Source: Symsagittifera roscoffensis
Lineage: Eukaryota > Xenacoelomorpha > Acoela > Convolutidae
DNA: 64,000 nucleotides
Reading direction: 5' to 3'
Assembly: GCF_963678635.1 (NCBI RefSeq)
Contig: NC_087065.1
Coordinates: 622,001 to 686,000, forward strand
Every line of letters starts with the position of its first letter. The first letter of the stretch is position 1. The notes beneath the pieces are model-generated. The model was not told the DNA's origin and searched no databases. It saw only the letters and a list, made by a program, of their open reading frames with translations. Made by a program: the position numbers and the translations under genes. Below are positions 62,101-64,000 of the stretch, piece by piece.

Positions 62101-63442
62101 GTCCAGGGGAGCATCTGAAGTTGACTCGTTGTTGTCAGTCGTTGTGCTTGTCGATGGACCAGCATTGTCTTCTGTCTTATTTTTGTTCGAGTTCGCAGCA
62201 GATGCTGGAAAGTTATTAAGCTTTTGATGGTCAGATAATTGGTTACGAATCTTCGCATAAGAAGTTAAAAAGGTATCTACTTTTCGAAAAGATGATATTC
62301 TTGGAATATTAAAAAATTTTGATAAGCTTTGACTTAAATTTCGATGGTACTTTAAATCAAAGCTATCAAAATTTTTTAATATTCCAAAAATATCATCTTT
62401 TCGAAAAGCAGAAAAGTTTTCCAGCTCAACTGTACGAAAATTTAGGCTGTCATTTAAGCAGACTGTCAGAATTTTTGAAATTCGCCATCATCATGGTACT
62501 TTTTTCAGTCGAAAAAAAAACTATTTACACCCATTTAATTTTTCTGTGAATTGTTCAAACTTCAATCAAAAACGATTTATAGCCGAACACTTTTTTAGAA
62601 TGACCGAAATTACTTCGGTCATAGACCATCCGGTCATTTTCTTAATTGAGGCCGTCGGAATATAAGTTCGGACAAACCTCCTCTGGGTTTGAATCCGAAC
62701 TCAAAGAAGTTCTCTGTTTCGCTGGTGACATTTCCGATGCTCATCTTATACGAAGACTTTGTCCTATCAGTTGGGTCTAGCGGATCCCGCACATATCTAT
62801 AAATAGAAATTCTTGTTAATCAACGGTAAACTCAACGTCTTTCGGTATTTACAACCCAAAAACAGCTTACAGTTTTCTAAATGAAAAAAAAAACGTTATT
62901 ATCCTTATTGTATAACTGACTAATTACTGTAACTTTAGGCGAGTGAGATGAGACACTTTCACGAGACAAAGCTTAACGTGAATTAATTATCGTTAATATT
63001 TTTATGTCATTAAGCCCATAGTGAGAGAATCCTTCATGCGGAAAAGACTGAAATTTTTGTCAACCAATCAAAGGTGTTTTTTTTAAATTCGGAAGAAATA
63101 AGCTATAAATTCAATCAGTTTTGGACAGTTTAAAGAGCGTTGATTGGTTTTTGCGCATTCGGTCCTTCAAGTACAAAAAAGCTTCCTCGCAATCCCCCCC
63201 CCCCCTCTTAATGTCGATCGATCGATGTGCAACACCAATAAAACTCTTACAATGATTCATGAAGAACAAGTGTAATTTCCACTTTGGATCCCACGATCTT
63301 CTTGGAGATTATTCCAGAATATTCCGAGCCCAAGTCAGTAGGAGAGACAATGTTCACAGAACCGTTAGTAGCGTCTGCCACTTTACCCAGAGCTGTCAGT
63401 CGGCAGTCCTCCCCTTCAATCGCCAACACTGACACGCTTACT
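43973..63442 (-). CDS. vWA/Sec23-24-type protein, probable CPRas1 relative (3' seven exons)
   Basis: Seven exons on the - strand: 63442-63251, 62796-62678, 62204-61947, 49164-49044, 46436-46325, 44482-44399 and 44074-43973. Every intron starts GT and ends AG, and all six junction phases agree (2, 1, 1, 2, 0, 0), giving 328 codons and a TAG stop. The order is the end of a vWA fold (SVLAIEGEDCRLTALGKVAD), a GNVTSETENFFEFGF strand, a beta-sandwich part (LPFQLQISYVNKHKAQLNRVI), a helical part (ADLPLIAAHAVQTTALISKE) and a charged C-terminus. From family knowledge this resembles the vWA and following region of circularly permuted Ras protein 1 and related Sec23/24-like vWA proteins. The 5' exons, with any GTPase part, lie beyond the right edge. 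The gene structure is well supported; the family name is moderate. Confidence 0.65.
44399..44482 (-). CDS. Exon 6 in window: acidic segment
   Basis: 84 nt, exactly 28 codons, acceptor TAACTTTCAG, strong donor CAA/GTAAGTATG. It encodes AELMSCGRNLSDDDSDDGS followed by IGSKLKSRQ. The DDDSDDGS run is a possible casein-kinase-type acidic Ser cluster. Because it is phase 0 at both ends the exon could be skipped without a frameshift. Confidence 0.75.
44661..45775 (+). mobile_element. TIR element family B, copy 1, in intron 5
   Basis: A non-coding element with inverted ends CGCACCGGAGTTCCAT at the left and ATGGAACTCCAGTGCG at the right. Just inside, both ends are packed with variants of AATCGATTATAAT and CATTATAATGGATTATAAT. 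The core contains ACCTAATACGTAGCAACTGC, which the second copy at 48215-48848 shares. No transposase is present and I could not define a target duplication, so the superfamily is not assigned. Confidence 0.75.
45125..45420. repeat. G-run minisatellite inside family B copy 1
   Basis: Degenerate repeats around GGGTGTAAACAGGGAGGAAAAC mixed with pure G runs of more than ten bases and one C run near 45160. The second element copy has the same motif in a shorter stretch, so this is the element's own minisatellite, expanded. It can form G-quadruplexes, and its length is easily mis-assembled. The proline-rich - strand ORF here is a by-product. Confidence 0.8.
46325..46436 (-). CDS. Exon 5 in window
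   Basis: 112 nt, acceptor GGTTTCAG, donor GAG/GTAAACC. It encodes KQVRGSKYNYTADELTALEN followed by VDSHLDCYYRDLSHQQE. The segment is charged and predicted helical. It ends exactly on a codon boundary, as exon 6 requires. Confidence 0.75.
46551..46592 (+). repeat. 21-bp tandem duplication
   Basis: AAAATTTTATACTTCATCAA plus C occurs twice in direct succession at 46551-46571 and 46572-46592, next to the inverted MITE copy. A simple local duplication. Confidence 0.9.
46613..47049 (-). mobile_element. hAT-type MITE, inverted copy 2
   Basis: Reverse-oriented relative of the elements at 42928 and 52026. The right end reads AAAATCCTAGATCCGCCCCTG and the left end retains GCAGATTTAGGATGGGGCGG. The left terminus is degraded and no clear 8-bp target duplication is visible. 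It lies in intron 4 of the - strand gene. Confidence 0.75.
46801..46910 (+). repeat. 33-34-bp tandem repeat inside the inverted MITE
   Basis: About three copies of a unit containing TCAAAATTTTCCAAAA and TGCCTAAAAA. It gives a spurious repeated - strand ORF (FLGSFWK-like peptide). The other two copies of this MITE family lack the expansion. Confidence 0.85.
47050..48214. other. Intronic sequence without a recognised feature
   Basis: Part of intron 4 of the - strand gene. AT-rich, with phrases such as TTGTTCCGACTTTCG that recur near 50930, so some of it is probably old dispersed repeat. I see no exon or RNA gene. Confidence 0.5.
48215..48848 (+). mobile_element. TIR element family B, copy 2, in intron 4
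   Basis: 634-bp relative of the element at 44661. Its ends are CCCGCACCGGAGTTCCAT and TTGGAACTCCAGTGCGGG. It shares AAATTTAGACCACGTAATCG and ACCTAATACGTAGCAACTGC with copy 1. It includes a G-rich minisatellite at about 48341-48540 with GTAAACAGGGAGGAAAAC repeats. Non-coding. Confidence 0.8.
49044..49164 (-). CDS. Exon 4 in window: helical segment
   Basis: 121 nt, acceptor TACTTTTCAG, strong donor TTT/GTAAGTAG. It encodes ADLPLIAAHAVQTTALISKE, then REYTEAKKMAKSKKNWFAN, an alpha-helical stretch that in Sec23/24-like proteins follows the beta-sandwich. It is separated from exon 3 by a 12.8-kb intron that holds the BEL/Pao element, yet the phase still matches exactly. Confidence 0.75.
49165..52025. 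other. Intronic sequence, left part of intron 3
   Basis: AT-rich intron with no exon found. Two related phrases, AGCACAGAATGTTCCGACCA near 49630 and AGCACAGAATGTTTTAACCA near 51920, point to decayed dispersed repeats. A long imperfect inverted repeat lies at 50501-50604. The short ORFs in this stretch have no splice context. Confidence 0.5.
50501..50604. repeat. Imperfect inverted repeat (37-nt arms)
   Basis: Arm 50501-50537 pairs with arm 50568-50604 at 33 of 37 positions, leaving a 30-nt loop. The arms contain AATAAGCCATA and CGGTAAAG. A transcript of the host intron could fold into a single long hairpin. It could be a small MITE or a hairpin RNA precursor; sequence alone does not decide. 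Confidence 0.75.
52026..52393 (+). mobile_element. hAT-type MITE, copy 3
   Basis: Begins CAGGGACGCGGATCTAGGA and ends TAAATCTGCCCCTG, with perfect 8-bp target duplications ATTTGTAT at 52018-52025 and 52394-52401. The body matches copy 1 (ATCTCAAAA, GGGGACC, GGTCAAAT). It contains a long C run near 52350. The ORFs here are shadows. It lies in intron 3 of the - strand gene, just left of the retrotransposon block. Confidence 0.9.
52443..52559 (+). repeat. 117-bp flanking duplication, left copy
   Basis: The sequence from CTAAGGCTTGCGAATTGAAT to TTGATTTGATTGCATC recurs at 61808-61924 with one mismatch. The two copies bracket the whole retrotransposon block 52560-61807. The right copy is the original intron next to exon 3. 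The left copy therefore looks like a very long insertion-site duplication. Confidence 0.9.
52560..52751 (+). pseudogene. Truncated BEL/Pao pol fragment (RNase H part)
   Basis: About 190 bp closely matching 59432-59621 of the main element, covering the RNase H stretch with WTDSTTVLQWLHSTAKQPVF. It then jumps directly to the sequence that starts the LTR. It is therefore the remnant of a second element with an internal deletion of about 1.7 kb. Where the main copy has a TGA stop (59594-59596), this fragment has CGA. The upstream part of this second element is missing. Confidence 0.85.
52752..53286 (+). repeat. 5' LTR of the BEL/Pao element
   Basis: Runs TGTTCAAGATTGAAAC to CAGGTGGAAACA, that is TG...CA, and aligns with 61339-61807. 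It is longer because of an AT microsatellite and adjacent bases. It also serves as the 3' LTR of the truncated fragment on its left, so the two elements share one LTR. Confidence 0.85.
53144..53190. repeat. (AT)n microsatellite in the 5' LTR
   Basis: About 23 AT dinucleotides. The 3' LTR has no counterpart, so the expansion came after insertion. Confidence 0.95.
53287..53304 (+). promoter_or_regulatory. Probable primer-binding site
   Basis: TGGCCCGCCGACAATCGA follows directly after the CA end of the 5' LTR. A TGG start complementary to a tRNA CCA end, at this exact position, is what LTR retrotransposons use to prime minus-strand synthesis. I did not identify the tRNA. Confidence 0.6.
53305..54116 (+). 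other. Leader region of the BEL/Pao element, part 1
   Basis: Untranslated leader between the primer-binding site and the first ORF. It has no recognised coding sequence and several A-rich runs near 53880-53940. A direct-repeat copy starts at 54019. Confidence 0.5.
54019..54083 (+). repeat. Leader direct repeat, left copy
   Basis: TTGCAACTCCGGTTGTTGCTG followed by AGCAGGTGTGA, and a CTTGATTCCCC end, resembles 54858-54923. The pair brackets the 133-codon ORF, so that segment may be a duplication or an insertion in the leader. Confidence 0.7.
54117..54518 (+). CDS. Unidentified 133-aa ORF in the BEL/Pao leader
   Basis: An intact ORF with an ATG directly preceded by a TAA in frame. The protein has an Arg/Ser start (SLSRAHKTLR), ALGGLSLNH, a WHYLINNSISKHNSNND stretch, an amphipathic run, IAAIVYCQRVE, and a hydrophobic GVLILSV before a basic end. 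No signal peptide, transmembrane helix or metal cluster is evident. It lies between the primer-binding site and gag, where BEL/Pao elements normally have no gene, and direct repeats flank it. It is open while gag and pol are broken, which is notable at this age. It could be an accessory gene, a captured host fragment, or chance. I do not recognise the family with confidence. Confidence 0.45.
   Translation: MYILAASSLSRAHKTLRIAEQNRISQYCYALGGLSLNHKYQSKGAQNFLDGELAHRNDIIIWHYLINNSISKHNSNNDTALMEFELRNILLYYKSNIAAIVYCQRVETANIYDLLCSTGVLILSVTGDLISKR
54858..54923 (+). repeat. Leader direct repeat, right copy
   Basis: TTGCAACTCCGGTTTTTTCTG then AGCAGGTGTGAAG and a TTTAATCCCC end, matching 54019-54083 imperfectly. 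It sits about 50 bp before the gag start. Confidence 0.7.
54973..57068 (+). pseudogene. gag region of the BEL/Pao element, broken
   Basis: Starts at an ATG after AAAGCTAAGTC. The first 170 codons form a coiled-coil-rich N-terminus (DLKDSLLAKV, KHLEMAKTLF, RELEIAKLRRLEIE). The frame then shifts near 55475, is open in another frame to a stop at 55651, and resumes in a third. A Pro-rich linker (PLPPPPPPPRPRPRPR) and a Thr/Pro/Gln-rich stretch follow to about 56400. A DUF1759-like gag core (PPWNLRKYGG, then WFEWIGQFRSAV) begins near 56480 and shifts frame again near 56660, continuing KLERKFGQPQIIIRAYV. At least four frame breaks make it non-functional. In intact relatives gag forms the particle shell and binds RNA. 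Confidence 0.75.
57069..57935 (+). pseudogene. Zinc knuckle and aspartic protease region
   Basis: A 288-codon open stretch. A CCHC knuckle lies at residues 52-65 (CFSCFQGNHMFRKC), with further Cys pairs around it. The retropepsin-type active site is at residues 154-161 (CDTACSHS), the Asp-Thr-Ala form, followed by SPELARRLNL. The ILGQDVYEY motif near residue 260 matches the DUF1758-type protease of BEL/Pao elements. It normally frees gag and pol products by cleavage. The frame enters from gag by a break and ends at a TGA (57933-57935), after which coding similarity continues in the same frame, so it is a broken part of pol. Confidence 0.8.
57936..60007 (+). pseudogene. Reverse transcriptase and RNase H region, broken
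   Basis: The same frame continues after the 57935 stop to about 58200, then shifts. From 58154 the pol frame has stops ending at 58438, 58927, 59596 and 60007. RT fingers (EDFDKGYVIKV), the first catalytic Asp (SADIEGMFLQV) and the YMDD box with LDS (58760-58783) are present. The connection and RNase H parts carry FGDSS, PKLELQAS and WTDSTTALQWL, supplying the expected Asp, Glu and Asp. The region would copy element RNA into DNA and remove the template. All catalytic motifs are readable, but the stops abolish a full product. Confidence 0.85.
60008..61351 (+). pseudogene. Integrase region with DUF5641-type tail
   Basis: 447 open codons, the longest intact stretch of pol. A zinc-binding part has His 78-85 and Cys 115/118 (CKNC). 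The rve core has Asp151 (GVDYFGPF), Asp213 (WSDNATNF) and Glu262 (GGSWERLVRS). The C-terminal part (WTRWLGEYVPTLNKRRKW, then GDLVWIVED) is the DUF5641 region found in BEL/Pao integrases. The end, GPEDVQD, overlaps the first 13 bases of the 3' LTR, as is usual in this superfamily. Integrase inserts the DNA copy into chromosomes. It is cut off from the rest of pol by a TGA at 60005-60007, so it is unlikely to be made. Confidence 0.85.
61339..61807 (+). repeat. 3' LTR of the BEL/Pao element
   Basis: 469 bp, TGTTCAAGATTGAAAC to CAGGTGGAAACA, aligning with 52752-53286. The first 13 bases still code for the end of pol. The right flank is the 117-bp duplication. A tRNA-promoter-like pair of boxes and a hairpin lie in the first 150 bp. 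Confidence 0.88.
61373..61490 (+). promoter_or_regulatory. Pol III-like A and B boxes and hairpin in the LTR
   Basis: TAGTCTAGCGG (61380-61390) fits an A box and GGTTCAAATCC (61423-61433) fits a B box, 32 bp apart, as in tRNA genes. No acceptor stem closes around them, so this is not a tRNA gene. The B-box strand also forms the left arm of a hairpin: CCGGTTCAAATC (61421-61432) pairs with GATTTGAACCGG (61479-61490), with more pairing inside. The 5' LTR has the same layout (B box 52837-52847). Confidence 0.55.
61808..61924 (+). repeat. 117-bp flanking duplication, right copy
   Basis: Matches 52443-52559 with a single mismatch. It begins at the first base after the 3' LTR and ends 22 bp from exon 3 of the host gene, so it is the native start of that intron. 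Confidence 0.9.
61947..62204 (-). CDS. Exon 3 in window: low-complexity linker and beta-sandwich
   Basis: 258 nt, acceptor CTTTCCAG, donor AAAAG/GTAGTC. The first 45 or so residues are a Ser/Thr/Asn/Lys-rich linker (TEDNAGPSTSTTTDNNESTS), probably disordered. The second half is ordered and conserved-looking (LPFQLQISYVNKHKAQLNRV, then TKLPCTKERTVAEK). The donor lies only 22 bp from the 117-bp duplication that brackets the retrotransposon block. Confidence 0.7.
62280..62408. repeat. Long near-perfect inverted repeat in intron 2
   Basis: Arm 62280-62338 pairs with arm 62351-62408 along almost its whole length, including CTTTTCGAAAAGATGATAT and GGAATATTAAAAAATTTTGA, around a 12-nt loop. It may be a MITE that consists only of its inverted repeats, or a hairpin RNA source. 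The + strand ORF across it is not supported as a gene. Confidence 0.85.
62678..62796 (-). CDS. Exon 2 in window: strand-rich linker
   Basis: 119 nt, acceptor TTTATAG, donor GGAG/GTTTGT, which is the weakest splice site of the gene. It encodes YVRDPLDPTDRTKSSYKMSI and then GNVTSETENFFEFGFKPRG. The joined HES-L-YVRD boundary and the GNVT...FEFG motif are the strongest resemblance to the CPRas1/vWA family. The frame fits both neighbours without adjustment. Confidence 0.65.
62797..63250. other. Intron 1 in window, no further feature
   Basis: 454-bp intron of the - strand gene. AT-rich, with a C run near 63200 followed by a short GATC repeat. Nothing else seen. Confidence 0.6.
63251..63442 (-). 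CDS. Exon 1 in window: end of the vWA domain
   Basis: 192 nt. The acceptor is TTGTTTTAG before 63442 and the donor GTAAGAG after 63251. It encodes VSVLAIEGEDCRLTALGKVA followed by DATNGSVNIVSP and ends HES plus two bases. The pattern of a beta strand, a helix and a GxxNIVxP turn is typical of the last part of the vWA fold in Sec23/24-like proteins. It begins with one base of a split codon, so a coding exon must precede it outside the window. Confidence 0.7.
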
Positions 63443-64000
63443 CTAAAACAATTACTAATTTTAATTTCAAATAAATTAAATAGAATTTTATTTTGTTTCG
63501 ACTATCAATAAGCTAACTGCCTCCTCGCGCCCGCCTGAATTCCATCTTTAGAAAGTTTTAGAAGGCTAAAAACTTGATTATAGTCCATTTAAAATGAATT
63601 AAAATTAACTTTTTTCTAAACAAAAATAAACCATTTGAAACCAATCATGATCAATTGTAAATGTTTTTCTGCAAATTTTTTCCAGCAATTTTGATGTGTT
63701 TTTCAGACATTTTAACCGATTATAATGGCTAAGAATCTTATCAAGTTTAAAGCAAGTATAATCGAACTCTTTTTAGCTAATTAATCATTTAGAATAATTT
63801 TGTCCTAATGAAACCATTGAGCGGCTTCAATTTGGTAGGATCTTCTAGCCGTATTAACAGGCTACCCAAACTTTGGAAGAAACTTGAAAATTAAGTATCT
63901 CAAATGAGCAAAAAGACACAAAAATGTCGCTCTTCAACCCTATTACTGGTCAAAGATAAATTTCTTCTTCATTTTAAGCGCAGGGTAGTCCAAGCTTTTA
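63443..64000. other. Intron upstream of the first exon in window
   Basis: The 63442 exon starts inside a codon, so this is intron. I find no further exon with matching splice sites before the edge. It contains phrases such as AACCGATTATAATGG that recall family B element ends. Confidence 0.5.

Overview
The window is animal (metazoan) nuclear DNA. The evidence is a spliced gene with canonical splice junctions, a BEL/Pao LTR retrotransposon, hAT-type miniature elements with 8-bp target duplications, and long AT-rich introns. A marine invertebrate such as a cnidarian is a guess from the repeat types; the sequence does not fix the species.

Positions 1-42863 are one uninterrupted tandem array with a unit of about 103 bp. 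It runs off the left edge and holds roughly 410-420 units, judged from length divided by period. The + strand is strongly G+T-rich. The left part (to about 27.4 kb) is a mixture of diverged unit types. The right part (27.4-42.86 kb) is more uniform and built from 103-, 102- and 112-bp units with large, nearly exact higher-order duplications. Each unit carries a branch-point-like CTAAT, a pyrimidine tract and a TAG, that is, an intron 3' end, followed by about 70 bp of exon-like sequence. The last unit alone runs on into unique sequence. I see no gene in the array itself. The many short open frames on both strands follow from a stop-poor unit whose length is 1 mod 3.

From 42928 to 43406 a hAT-type MITE interrupts the unique sequence after the array, with a perfect 8-bp target duplication. 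On the - strand from 63442 down to 43973 lie the last seven exons of a host gene. All six junctions agree in phase and give 328 codons plus a stop. The product looks like a vWA/Sec23-Sec24-type protein, best guess a circularly permuted Ras protein 1 (CPRas1) relative. The gene therefore ends about 1.1 kb from the array, on the opposite strand.

Its introns are full of transposons: two copies of a TIR element with an expanded G-run minisatellite, two further hAT-type MITEs and two long inverted repeats. In the 12.8-kb intron, in antisense, sits a decayed 9-kb BEL/Pao element (LTRs 52752-53286 and 61339-61807). Its gag, protease, reverse transcriptase, RNase H and integrase remain recognisable, but stops and frameshifts break them. 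The element abuts a fragment of a second, internally deleted relative, and the whole block is bracketed by a 117-bp direct duplication. Its leader holds an unexplained 133-codon ORF.
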